From the NCBI RefSeq assembly GCF_001294455.1, contig NZ_LIKT01000006.1:161645-225644 (forward strand): a stretch of 64,000 bases of DNA. The letters run 5' to 3'. The notes beneath the pieces are model-generated. The model had not been told where the DNA came from and did not search any database. It saw only the letters and a program-made list of their open reading frames with translations. Source of the DNA: Phaeobacter sp. 11ANDIMAR09. Lineage in GTDB: Bacteria; Pseudomonadota; Alphaproteobacteria; Rhodobacterales; Rhodobacteraceae. Shown piece after piece: positions 54,693 through 62,509 of the stretch. Made by a program: the position numbers and the translations under genes. Position 1 is the stretch's first letter, and the number at the start of each line of letters is the position of its first letter.

Positions 54693-55199
54693 ATGCCGCA
54701 GCTACACGCACAACCATACGACCTAGACGCAATCGGTTTTTACTTTGAGAGCGTTGAGGAATATCAAACCATTTCCAAGCGGCACATGAATGCCCATTGG
54801 GAACCCGTTGAAGAATACGAAATCCTGTTCATTGATGGCGATGACATCGACTGCGCCTTGGCCAAGGCATGGGGCATCAATCAGGCCAATATTGGCGGGT
54901 ACTTCGCGGCATGTGATGAATGGGAGGACTACCAGAAGAAAGTCTTCATCATCGCCGTTGGTGAAATCGGGTACGGTTTCGATCCCGAAGATGTTCACCC
55001 AGAAGAATTTGACGTGGATCTGTACCACGTGGACAGCATGAAAGAACTGGCGGAACAAATAGTCGGTGAAGGCCTATTCGGTGATATTCCCGAGCATTTA
55101 GAGCGCTACATCGACATGGACGCCATCGCCCGCGATTTGGCTCATGACTACACAGAAACCGAAATCGCAGGCGAACGTTTGATTTACAGGGCTGGGTAA
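54693..55199 (+). CDS. ardA: ArdA-type antirestriction protein
   Basis: 168 aa from the ATG at 54693 with AGGAGA upstream. Highly acidic DNA mimic: FYFESVEEYQTISK, EEYEILFIDGDDIDCALAKA, ANIGGYFAACDEWEDY, the antirestriction block GEIGYGFDPEDVHPEEFDVD and the end DAIARDLAHDYTETEIAGER. ArdA dimers occupy the DNA site of type I restriction enzymes and protect incoming plasmid DNA; it is often among the first genes to enter a recipient. Its presence beside the transfer genes supports an element that moves between cells. Confidence 0.92.
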   Translation: MPQLHAQPYDLDAIGFYFESVEEYQTISKRHMNAHWEPVEEYEILFIDGDDIDCALAKAWGINQANIGGYFAACDEWEDYQKKVFIIAVGEIGYGFDPEDVHPEEFDVDLYHVDSMKELAEQIVGEGLFGDIPEHLERYIDMDAIARDLAHDYTETEIAGERLIYRAG

Positions 55200-55221
55200 A
55201 GGTGGTTGGCGTGCCGCCAAC

Positions 55222-55398
55222 CTATTGAACTGGATGAAGGAATGGCGTCACACATGCCCTGACGGTCAATAAGCCAAAAAGCATAACCGCCAATTGAAAT
55301 TTCCAAGTATTCCCAAGCCACAACCCTGCGCAAATGAAGAATACAAAAAAGGCTGCCCCGCTGCCTAGAATATAGAGAGTCGTTTCCTCCATCGTCAT
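55222..55398 (-). CDS. 58-aa two-helix membrane protein
   Basis: Small gene found by reading the minus strand: ATG at 55398 preceded by GGAGGG with good spacing. The product has two hydrophobic helices, ILGSGAAFFVFFICAGLWLG and FQLAVMLFGLLTVRACV, with a charged start (MTMEETT) and a short tail. Convergent with ardA (its stop is 23 bp past the ardA stop). I cannot name a family; size and topology would suit a small membrane regulator, immunity protein or toxin of the element. Confidence 0.6.
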   Translation of the reverse strand: MTMEETTLYILGSGAAFFVFFICAGLWLGNTWKFQLAVMLFGLLTVRACVTPFLHPVQ

Positions 55399-55472
55399 AC
55401 GTTGCCCTCCGCATGGCGGTATTTCTGATTGTTAAGAATGATCATTGAAACCTCGTTTGAGCTGTAGCCGCT

Positions 55473-55606
55473 CAAAAGGGGTCCCTTTTGATAGGGGTAG
55501 CACATCACCACCATCGGAGTCCGCCATCGCTGTTTTCCACAGATTTTTTGACGGAGTCTTGCTGACCAAAACCACTTCCACCGCCGCTTTGAAAGGGACC
55601 CCTTTT
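55473..55606. repeat. 16-bp inverted repeat pair upstream of the resolvase gene
   Basis: CAAAAGGGGTCCCTTT (55473-55488) is repeated inverted as AAAGGGACCCCTTTTG (55592-55607) with about 103 bp between. Each arm is itself a near-palindrome (AAAAGGGG/TCCCTTTT). The pair sits just in front of the serine resolvase start (55625), a position fit for res/recombination subsites or operators. The function is not proven. Confidence 0.6.
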
Positions 55607-55624
55607 GCAAAGAGGAAAATCACC

Positions 55625-56263
55625 ATGTTTGGAGATTGTTTTGACGATCAAACCCCGCACAATCAGGGGATGGGAACGCAGGTAAAAGCAGGTAGGAAGA
55701 TTGGGTATGTTCGCGTGTCGGACAAGGATCAAACCGAAGCTCTTCAACTTGATGCCCTGCAAGCTGAAGGTTGCAGGAAGATATACACGGATCATGGTGT
55801 GTCAGGCGGCAAGGTTGACCGCCCCGCACTGAATGCGCTGATGCAAGAGCTGAATGCAGGCGACACGCTCACAGTCTGGAAGCTGGATCGCCTTGGGCGA
55901 TCAACTATCCACCTGTTACAGATCCTCAGCGACCTGCAAGAGCGCGGGGTTGAATTCCACGCCATCACGCAAGGGATTGATACGCGTACTGCAGTGGGGC
56001 GCATGATCTATGGGCAACTCGCCGTGTTTGCCGAATATGAACGCAGTCTAATTTCTGAGCGCACGAAAGCTGGCATGGCTGCGGCCAAGGCCAGAGGTGT
56101 GCATGTTGGTCGACCACGGTTGTCGAAAACGATGGAAACTGCCCTTGATGAACTGAGCGATATGGAAGTCACATTCAGTGTTCCTGATGACGAAATCGAG
56201 CGAAGCGTAGATCAAGGCAACTCCTCGGTGCTGCCGCAAGATGCCAGCAAGACAAAACACTAG
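55625..56263 (+). CDS. Serine resolvase/invertase family recombinase
   Basis: 212 aa from the ATG at 55625; the longer open frame upstream runs through the inverted repeats and has no ribosome-binding site. Catalytic Ser in GYVRVSDKDQTEALQ near residue 28, then ADTL-type TVWKLDRLGRSTIHLLQIL and the long E helix AVFAEYERSLISERTKAGMA. The GRPRLS hinge follows, but the region after it (about residues 175-212) lacks a clear recognition helix and may be divergent or truncated. Likely resolves multimers or inverts a segment of the element. Confidence 0.85.
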   Translation: MFGDCFDDQTPHNQGMGTQVKAGRKIGYVRVSDKDQTEALQLDALQAEGCRKIYTDHGVSGGKVDRPALNALMQELNAGDTLTVWKLDRLGRSTIHLLQILSDLQERGVEFHAITQGIDTRTAVGRMIYGQLAVFAEYERSLISERTKAGMAAAKARGVHVGRPRLSKTMETALDELSDMEVTFSVPDDEIERSVDQGNSSVLPQDASKTKH

Positions 56264-56383
56264 GGTTGTGGTTCTACAGCTCAGAGATGACTTGAATTTT
56301 GAAAACCCGCGCCACACTATCTCAGGGTTGATTTGATTTAGATTCCATCAATCCTGACGTATTTCAATTTGTGGACTAGGCAC

Positions 56384-57892
56384 ATGCAATTTCAAGATCT
56401 GCCAAGAGGCATTCCCGGATCTCCGGCTAGTCATGATAGCGCGCCGCGTGCGTTGTGGGTTGATCCATCCGCCATCAGTGCAAATCCACGCTGGCGCTAT
56501 GAAACGGATAAGGTGTTTCTTGGTGCAGCCGACGAGCAACTGATAGGCCTCAAGGATGATCGCCATCTATTGACCATCGCTGGATCAAGGACTGGGAAAG
56601 GCGTTTCTGCCATCGTGCCCAACCTGTTGCGTTATACGGGATCTGTATTGGTCATCGACCCCAAGGGCGAAAACGCCCGTTTAACGGCTGAACGGCGCGG
56701 CAAAGGACGAGATGTACCCAGTGGGGGGCTTGGCCAAGATGTCTTTGTCATTGATCCCTTTGGTGTGTCGGGCGTCTCAAACGAATATCTAGCTGGCTTC
56801 AACCCTCTGGCAGATCTCAACCCGCATAGTGATGATTTCATTGATGAATGCGATGCCATCGCGGATGCCTTGGTTGTGCAAGAGGGCGAAGGACAAAACG
56901 CCTATTTCTATGACGCAGCAAGACTGGTTTTGCGCGGATACATCGCGTGGGTCGTGGCGCATCCTGATATCCGAGATACATCTCTCAATGAAGTAAAGCG
57001 CCTGTTGTTTCTGCCTCGCATTGCTCAAGCCGGTGAGGGAAACACAGGCATTCCAGATGTGAACGACCCCAGCCTCACTTTTGACCAGCTCAGTGCATTG
57101 ATGAGCAGCGATCCACGGTTTGCCCACGGCATTCCGTTTGAGGCGGCATCGACTTTGTTGAGTTTGGGGGATCGGGAGTTTGGCAGCATCATGTCGACCA
57201 TTCGCAATCAGATTGGGTTTATCTCATCTCCGCCCATGGCACGAACATTGTCTGATACTGGACGCACGCCAAACTTGCTCTCTTGGAAACATGGGCAGCA
57301 ATCTGTCTATCTCTGCCTGCCAGCAGGACGGATGCATCGACATTTTCGTTTGTTCCGCTTGTTCATCAATCGGCTGCTCAACGCCATTGAGGCGGACGAA
57401 CAAAAACCTGACACGCCCGCGCTGATGATCTTGGATGAGATGCATGTGCTAGGTCACATGAAATCTCTGGAAACAGCGGCTGGTTTGATCGCAGGGTTTG
57501 GTGTTCGGATTTGGTCGTTCTTTCAGGATCTATCTCAGCTCAAAACCATCTATGGCGAACGATGGGAGACCTTTTTAGGCAACGCATCGATCTTTCAGAC
57601 CTTCGGCCTGAATGACCTTGGAACCCTCAAATATGTATCCGAGCGCTTGGGCCAATCATCCATGCTCAAAATTTCCCAAAGCGAGCAGAGCACATCACAG
57701 GCAGCCTCAGGTTTCACGGGTCAATCAAAGAGTATTGAGGGCGCGCCATTGTTGGCACCGGATGAAGTGGCCGCATGCTTTTCCCGTCAGTCCAACAACC
57801 AGTTGATTATCTATCCCGGTGTCAGCGGCATTTTCCTGCAACGCGTATCCTATTTCGATCCAATTTTTGATGAAGTGAGGCCGACCGAATGA
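56384..57892 (+). CDS. VirD4/TraG-like type IV coupling ATPase (no N-terminal membrane part)
   Basis: 502 aa from the ATG at 56384. Walker A TIAGSRTGKGVSAIV at 64-78, a typical VLVIDPKGENARLTA and FNPLADLNPHSDDFIDECD after it, Walker B ALMILDEMHVLGHMK and the downstream FFQDLSQLKTIYGERWETF. T4CPs recruit the relaxase-DNA complex to the mating channel. Canonical VirD4 proteins have an N-terminal transmembrane anchor of ~100-150 aa that is absent here; the next gene encodes a two-helix membrane protein, coupled by ATGA, that could supply membrane attachment. Confidence 0.85.
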   Translation: MQFQDLPRGIPGSPASHDSAPRALWVDPSAISANPRWRYETDKVFLGAADEQLIGLKDDRHLLTIAGSRTGKGVSAIVPNLLRYTGSVLVIDPKGENARLTAERRGKGRDVPSGGLGQDVFVIDPFGVSGVSNEYLAGFNPLADLNPHSDDFIDECDAIADALVVQEGEGQNAYFYDAARLVLRGYIAWVVAHPDIRDTSLNEVKRLLFLPRIAQAGEGNTGIPDVNDPSLTFDQLSALMSSDPRFAHGIPFEAASTLLSLGDREFGSIMSTIRNQIGFISSPPMARTLSDTGRTPNLLSWKHGQQSVYLCLPAGRMHRHFRLFRLFINRLLNAIEADEQKPDTPALMILDEMHVLGHMKSLETAAGLIAGFGVRIWSFFQDLSQLKTIYGERWETFLGNASIFQTFGLNDLGTLKYVSERLGQSSMLKISQSEQSTSQAASGFTGQSKSIEGAPLLAPDEVAACFSRQSNNQLIIYPGVSGIFLQRVSYFDPIFDEVRPTE

Positions 57893-58641
57893 ATGATCTG
57901 AAGAACAAAATTTTCGCGTTCTTGAAGTACCTTGTGACAGAGCAAAAGCCAAACAAACAGACGCAGCCTACGCCTGTGAATTCAGGGGAAAGCCCTAAGC
58001 CGCAGCTTTCTTCTACGACTTCTGATGCTTTTGTAATGCCTGTGCGTAAGACTCCTGTTGGGACAGAGCTTGTTAGACAAAATAATGAGCAAGCTGTCAT
58101 GGCCGTTCAGGCCGCCATTCGTTTTTGGTGCTGGGTGGGACCCACAATGTGTCTTTCAACGATACTTGTTACGCTACCGATTGGTGGTGCTTTGGGATAC
58201 CAGAGTTCATTTGATCGATATGGATATGTGACAGGAAGCCTTGGCGGGAACATCGTATGGGGATGTATTTTAGGTGTAGGAGCAAGTCTATTTGCCACTT
58301 TCTTGGCATACACGATGACGCGGCCAACTGTACGAGTTGAAGTGGACAAAGATTTCGTAACGTTCGGATCTTACAAGTTTGACAGGCGCTTTGCTGATGG
58401 CCTGCGGCCCGCTTATTCAAGCCAAGAAGTTGAACTCAATAAGAGTATCACCCAGCCAAAATTTGGAGTTACTGCGTTGCGGTTCGCCTATGGTCCTTGG
58501 GGCGAGGATATGAAGTACTTGGTTGATGCAAACTACGTGAATGACATCTGCGCTTGGATGAACATGATTATCGACACAGTTGGTGCGGAAGCGCCCAAAG
58601 AAAACGACGCCTCTGAGGGCAAGAAGGTCGAACTTCTCTAG
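57889..58641 (+). CDS. Two-helix membrane protein coupled to the VirD4-like gene
   Basis: 250 aa. N-terminal ~65 residues are polar and disordered-looking (KPNKQTQPTPVNSGESPKP), followed by two membrane helices (GPTMCLSTILVTLPIGGALG and WGCILGVGASLFATFLAYT) and a soluble C-terminal domain with FGVTALRFAYGPWGEDMKYL. ATGA overlap with the coupling-protein gene. I suggest a membrane partner for the anchorless coupling ATPase; no family recognised. Its TAG shares the palindrome CTAG with the convergent fic stop codon (58638-58641). Confidence 0.65.
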   Translation: MNDLKNKIFAFLKYLVTEQKPNKQTQPTPVNSGESPKPQLSSTTSDAFVMPVRKTPVGTELVRQNNEQAVMAVQAAIRFWCWVGPTMCLSTILVTLPIGGALGYQSSFDRYGYVTGSLGGNIVWGCILGVGASLFATFLAYTMTRPTVRVEVDKDFVTFGSYKFDRRFADGLRPAYSSQEVELNKSITQPKFGVTALRFAYGPWGEDMKYLVDANYVNDICAWMNMIIDTVGAEAPKENDASEGKKVELL

Positions 58642-59342
58642 TCGATATCTTGATCTTTCGACTGTTGCAGCTGCGCCGTCCTGTTTTGGCTCTGGCGCAG
58701 TGTTTCCTTGTAGCGCTCAGCCGATATCTGGGGGCGGAGTTGACCGTCATCAACGCCATCTCGTTCCAAGCTGTTTTGCTCCAATGCCCCTTGAATGCAA
58801 TCTTGCATCTTCGAGTGATCGCCTCTGTTCGATGAGATAGAGGCGTCTATCCATTGCTCCTTGTCAATCTTGCACAGATCAATCTTGTGGCCTGCCTTTT
58901 CGGAAAGCTGCTGGAGGAACTGCATTTGCGTTCGACCATTGCCTTCGCGAAAGGGGTGAACGTGGTTGAGATCGCCGATGAGTTCGCCAGCTTGTTCAGA
59001 AAACTCCGATGGTGATGTTCCTTGCAGGTAGTTCGCAGATATGATGCGGCCATGGATGTCGTTCATGCCGTTTTCGATGAAACGACGGGGCATAAACTGA
59101 GATCCACCTTTGCTGATCTCAAGGGTGCGAACCTCTCCAGCCCACTCATAGGTATCTTGAAAAAGGTGATGATGAATGGACTGAAGGTGTTTCAGGTCGA
59201 AGTCACCTTCGGGGCAGCCTTGGCGTATGCGGGATGTCGAAAGCTCTCTTTCAACAGTATCCAAACCCTCTTGATCACTAATGTCGAACTTGTTGCGGAG
59301 AACCTTGTGATCTGGTGGGAGGCAATAGACGGGATCACTCAT
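58638..59342 (-). CDS. Fic-domain protein (probable toxin)
   Basis: 234 aa. Active loop HPFREGNGRTQ at residues 129-139 matches HxFx[D/E]GNGRxx exactly, so AMP-transferase activity is expected. Upstream TYEWAGEVRTLEISKGGSQFM is the flap/beta-hairpin segment of Fic. The C-terminal ~50 residues (from ERDGVDDGQLRPQISAERYK) are Gln-rich. It follows its short partner gene by a 4-bp ATGA overlap, a toxin-antitoxin layout like VbhT/VbhA or FicT/FicA. Located among transfer genes, as in Fic modules carried by conjugative elements. Confidence 0.9.
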   Translation of the reverse strand: MSDPVYCLPPDHKVLRNKFDISDQEGLDTVERELSTSRIRQGCPEGDFDLKHLQSIHHHLFQDTYEWAGEVRTLEISKGGSQFMPRRFIENGMNDIHGRIISANYLQGTSPSEFSEQAGELIGDLNHVHPFREGNGRTQMQFLQQLSEKAGHKIDLCKIDKEQWIDASISSNRGDHSKMQDCIQGALEQNSLERDGVDDGQLRPQISAERYKETLRQSQNRTAQLQQSKDQDID

Positions 59343-59563
59343 CCTGTGCCATTGCCCTTAGCTGCAAGCTCTAGAGCGCGCTTCATAATGTACTCATGAC
59401 AGCGTTCGTCTGACCACCGTTCGCGCTCGAACATCTCGAACATTTCTACTTGCTCAGGCGTCAGCGGATTGCTTTCAATCTCTTGCAGATGCATCGCTTC
59501 TAACCGCCGCTTGCGACGTACTTTGACTTCCTCGTCTGTCAGTAATTTATCTATATTTGTCAT
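59339..59563 (-). CDS. Short antitoxin-like partner of Fic
   Basis: 74 aa, charged and helical: VKVRRKRRLEAMHLQEIESN, LTPEQVEMFEMFERERWSDE, ending ALELAAKGNGTG. Size, position (directly upstream, ATGA overlap) and helical character match class I Fic antitoxins (VbhA/YhfG). The inhibitory motif [S/T]xxxE[G/N] of those proteins is not clearly present; the ESN in residues ~34-36 is the closest. So it is probably an antitoxin but with a changed inhibitory helix. Confidence 0.7.
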   Translation of the reverse strand: MTNIDKLLTDEEVKVRRKRRLEAMHLQEIESNPLTPEQVEMFEMFERERWSDERCHEYIMKRALELAAKGNGTG

Positions 59564-59600
59564 GCGGTTATTGTATCACATAGTGGCGCGAAAAGCACGT

Positions 59601-60209
59601 TTATTCGATGTCTGGTCCCTTGGTTTTGTAGACTTCGTTGGTCCTTTCTGACGCCTGCCGAAAAGCTCTTGCATAGTCGCTTTGGGATATCTGCGGGCCG
59701 TCATTACCTGCCTTCGGTGAAGTATCATTGTTGGCCTGTTTCTGTTGATCGGGCGACCCCAATGATTGGGGAACTGAAGTTTCTCCACGATCTTGGTATT
59801 GCTCGTTCACAGCGCGATCATTGGTCGTTTGGAAAACCGCCGAGCCGTCATTTCCCATCATCTGATCGAAGGTCTCCTTGGAAGGCGCTGCTTCCTGCTC
59901 TGCCGCCGCAGCCTCTATCTCTTCAATCGGTTTGGTCTGATAGCCATCCGCGTGAGACTGGTCGTCGATTTCCTTTATGCCTGTCTCCACTGCAATGGGG
60001 CGTGTGTCCTCTGGAGTTTCTGTAGGTTGCTGGTGATTTTCAGGTTCAAAGGTGAAGACAAATTCGCGTGGTGCCGAACTAGTGCCAGTAGGCGTAAAAG
60101 AGTTCCCCACGCTGCCTCTAGGGGCAGCATTTGCGTTCTTGGCATTTTCGGGTTTGTGCTCTGGTGAAGTGTTCTTGCGCGGGCCTTTGTCGTCTTCATG
60201 ATCAGACAT
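59601..60209 (-). CDS. Polar, probably disordered protein of unknown function
   Basis: 202 aa, rich in Asp, Glu, Gln, Asn, Pro and Ser with no hydrophobic core (for example KGPRKNTSPEHKPENAKNAN and EAAAAEQEAAPSKETFDQMM). Only a short helix near the end (SDYARAFRQASERTNEVY) looks folded. ATG at 60209. It lies between the relaxase unit and the Fic module on the same strand and could be an accessory transfer protein; no family recognised. Confidence 0.55.
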   Translation of the reverse strand: MSDHEDDKGPRKNTSPEHKPENAKNANAAPRGSVGNSFTPTGTSSAPREFVFTFEPENHQQPTETPEDTRPIAVETGIKEIDDQSHADGYQTKPIEEIEAAAAEQEAAPSKETFDQMMGNDGSAVFQTTNDRAVNEQYQDRGETSVPQSLGSPDQQKQANNDTSPKAGNDGPQISQSDYARAFRQASERTNEVYKTKGPDIE

Positions 60210-60259
60210 GCAAGTTTTCCCTGATGAAAGATGAATGTGATCACCCTAAAAGGGTGAGA

Positions 60260-60586
60260 TTAGATGTCCAACAAATCTTCTGGAGATGCTGGGTCACACC
60301 ATTCTGGTCGTCCCATCTCCTTCTTTTCCATTTTCAGAAATGACTTGTGGACTAAGTTTCGAAAAGCAACGTTTTTACACCCAAATTCAGGCGTCCACAT
60401 CTTTTGATTTTTCTGAAAAACTGCGTTGACGTTGGTGCCATGCTCACTTTCCATCCAATCAACGTAAGCCCATGAGATTCTGGGCATCACAATCAGCATA
60501 GGCTCACCAAAGGCTCCAGTCACATACCTACCTATTTCTTCGTCGGGGTCCTCATCAAAGTGCTTGTGCCAAGTCTCGTAACTCAT
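60260..60586 (-). CDS. Unknown 108-aa protein
   Basis: Start taken at the ATG at 60586 (MSYETWHKHFDEDPDEE); a TTG at 60592 would add two residues. Acidic start, then a compact part with aromatic residues (MPRISWAYVDWMESEHGTNV) and a basic helix (FRNLVHKSFLKMEKKEMG). Gene order relaxase -> this -> disordered protein suggests membership of the transfer region. The YVDWMESEHGTN segment resembles none of the families I know. Confidence 0.55.
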   Translation of the reverse strand: MSYETWHKHFDEDPDEEIGRYVTGAFGEPMLIVMPRISWAYVDWMESEHGTNVNAVFQKNQKMWTPEFGCKNVAFRNLVHKSFLKMEKKEMGRPEWCDPASPEDLLDI

Positions 60587-60642
60587 ATCCAATTTTACTC
60601 GAAAAATGGAATTAAATCAACTTATTGCTGTTATCTCTTGCT

Positions 60643-61947
60643 CTACGGTGTGAAGCTTGGGCCTCTGTCGCGACGAGGCCGTGTAGCAGGTTGCATCACC
60701 AAGTTCGGCTGTTGCTGTTTGATCGTTTCAGGTCTCAGTTTTGGGCGAAGAATACTGGCAATGTCGCGGGCAAGATTTTGGCGTTCAGCTCGTTGTTTGA
60801 TCTTCAGCTTGTTGATCCACCCTTGAAGTTTCTGCCGCTCTTTCATCTGTTCTCGGATCATGAAATCCCGTTGTTGCTGATCACGCTTGGCGGCTTTCAG
60901 GGCTTCACGTTCGTTCTGCTGCCTCGTTGCTTTGGATTTGCCTGTCACCTTATCCAGTAGGCCACGAAGACCGCCATTCAGGCGGAGGGACCGAACCTTG
61001 GTTTCATCTGCCCAGCGTTTTGCCTGACCTTCTTTCAGCGTTTTTCGTTCTTGCCGATGTGCCCGAGCCATGGATGTGACTTCTTCACGGAGCGGATGCA
61101 TCTCTGTTGAATGTCTGTTCTTTGCCTTGGCGATGAAGTCGCGCATCTGAGAAGAAACCTTCGAGCGGATCTGTGATTTTGTTTCATCGACGGAATGCAA
61201 GTCTTCAGGGGAGCCGAGTTTGGCTTTCACATCTTTGGACTTAACACCCGTCCATTTGGCAATGGCGTGGACATTGCCATCGACATCCAAGGCAACGAAC
61301 CCACGCCGATCACCGCGCGCGAGGAAGTATCCGCGTTCCTCTAGAGCGTTCTTGAAGCTGGTTTGGTTGTCAGATCTGTCCCATGCATTTTGAAACGTTT
61401 GTTTGATCTCACGAGGATCGAGGTTCTGGCGTTTGGCTTGCTGCCATTCTTCCAACGTGAAGTTCAAAGGAGACTTGTTGCCGTAGGTGGCGAGACCATC
61501 TGGCAAAATCCATCCGTGATCAAGAAACAGATCACGAGACACGTCTCTCAGCTTGTTCTTGTAGTGCGGCAAGTTGATTGCCTTCAGTTCAACCCCATCA
61601 ATGCGGGACCACACCGCATGAGCATGGCGGCGACCGTTCTTCTCATGAACGACAATGGCATGAGGTTGATCACTCAGGCCGACTGCATCCGCCACACGGC
61701 TTGCCGTGTCTCGAAAATCATCATCCGTGGCAACCGCATGTTCTGGCGGGTTCAGCGAAACCGAAAACAAGAACTGATTACACTGAGTCGCTTTGGAAAT
61801 CGCATAGGCTTCCTTGAATGCCCCATGGAGATCGTCAGCCACGAACCCGTCGATATCTATCACGTCAACATGGTCGTTATCTCGGTCATTCATCAAATGA
61901 TCTGCGAGCGCCACGGCACCTGAACGTTGTGAAGCTTTGATGATCAT
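60643..61947 (-). CDS. MOBP-type relaxase/mobilization nuclease
   Basis: 434 aa from the ATG at 61947, which overlaps the mobC stop (ATGA). The metal-binding histidines are His101, His108 and His110 in VVHEKNGRRHAHAVWSR, the motif III of MobA/VirD2-type relaxases. Catalytic Tyr candidates are not certain in the first 60 residues. The C-terminal third is coiled-coil-like, basic and Gln/Arg-rich (QQQRDFMIREQMKERQKLQ). It nicks oriT, stays covalently attached and pilots the strand to the recipient. Confidence 0.85.
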   Translation of the reverse strand: MIIKASQRSGAVALADHLMNDRDNDHVDVIDIDGFVADDLHGAFKEAYAISKATQCNQFLFSVSLNPPEHAVATDDDFRDTASRVADAVGLSDQPHAIVVHEKNGRRHAHAVWSRIDGVELKAINLPHYKNKLRDVSRDLFLDHGWILPDGLATYGNKSPLNFTLEEWQQAKRQNLDPREIKQTFQNAWDRSDNQTSFKNALEERGYFLARGDRRGFVALDVDGNVHAIAKWTGVKSKDVKAKLGSPEDLHSVDETKSQIRSKVSSQMRDFIAKAKNRHSTEMHPLREEVTSMARAHRQERKTLKEGQAKRWADETKVRSLRLNGGLRGLLDKVTGKSKATRQQNEREALKAAKRDQQQRDFMIREQMKERQKLQGWINKLKIKQRAERQNLARDIASILRPKLRPETIKQQQPNLVMQPATRPRRDRGPSFTP

Positions 61948-62300
61948 ATCGATACCCCCAAGGCTTCCATCAGCTTTGTTCGCATCCATGCGACTTCGGC
62001 TACAGCTCGTTTAAGGTCCGCTTCCAAATCTGGATCAACAACCAGTGTACCTTGGTTGAGATGCTTGGCGATTTGGTTGAGATTATTGGCCTGACGAGTT
62101 TGGCCGAGGCGTGCCAGCACTTCCGCCAAGAGCTGTTGCTCCGCAACAGGTGGTTTCCGCCGACTACGATATTTAGGAGCTTCGTCGGCCAAAACCACGG
62201 ATTTGATATATGACGCCAGCGGCATCGCCCCAGCTTGGGCTTCAAGCTGCTGGCGTTCCTCTGGTGTGAGACGAAGGGAAAACGGGGCAGGACGACTCAT
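61944..62300 (-). CDS. mobC: MobC-like relaxosome protein
   Basis: 118 aa. The first part is a ribbon-helix-helix-type DNA-binding segment (PFSLRLTPEERQQLEAQAG followed by LASYIKSVVL), then a second helix-rich part NLNQIAKHLNQGTLVVDPDL and MRTKLMEALG. Typical MobC/NikA-like accessory protein that binds oriT and loads the relaxase. ATGA coupling to the relaxase downstream and probably to a short reading frame upstream. Confidence 0.88.
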   Translation of the reverse strand: MSRPAPFSLRLTPEERQQLEAQAGAMPLASYIKSVVLADEAPKYRSRRKPPVAEQQLLAEVLARLGQTRQANNLNQIAKHLNQGTLVVDPDLEADLKRAVAEVAWMRTKLMEALGVSI

Positions 62301-62500
62301 GGGCGAGGCCCCCGCAATTTTGGACGAGGTCGTGCTAACTCTTCGTCCAAGACATCCGTGGAACTGCTTTTCTCAGTATCTTGATCAATGGTGCGCAGCC
62401 TTTGAACAAGTTCAGGATCGGCTCCCAGAATGGTCTCCCACTCCTCCAACTTTTGGATCAAATCAGTGGGATCAAAGTGTTCTAGATAATCATCCTCCAG
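62297..62500 (-). CDS. Possible short gene upstream of mobC with a non-ATG start
   Basis: Open frame bounded by a stop at 62510-62512. No ATG; CTG at 62500 or TTG at 62461 are the possible starts. Encodes up to 67 aa, acidic and helical (EDDYLEHFDPTDLIQKLEEW ... DEELARPRPKLRG). Its TGA overlaps the mobC ATG (ATGA), as in the mobC-relaxase pair, which supports translation. A GGAGG stretch lies at 62495-62499, overlapping the first codons. Uncertain. Confidence 0.4.
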   Translation of the reverse strand: MEDDYLEHFDPTDLIQKLEEWETILGADPELVQRLRTIDQDTEKSSSTDVLDEELARPRPKLRGPRP

Positions 62501-62509
62501 TGCACCATT

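Noticed and set aside
55395..55610. Minus-strand 71-aa frame upstream of the 58-aa membrane gene
   Set aside because: Covers the inverted repeat arms and has basic, non-protein-like composition.
55445..55624. N-terminal extension of the resolvase
   Set aside because: Runs through the inverted repeats, has no ribosome-binding site and no similarity to resolvase N termini; the ATG at 55625 fits the family.
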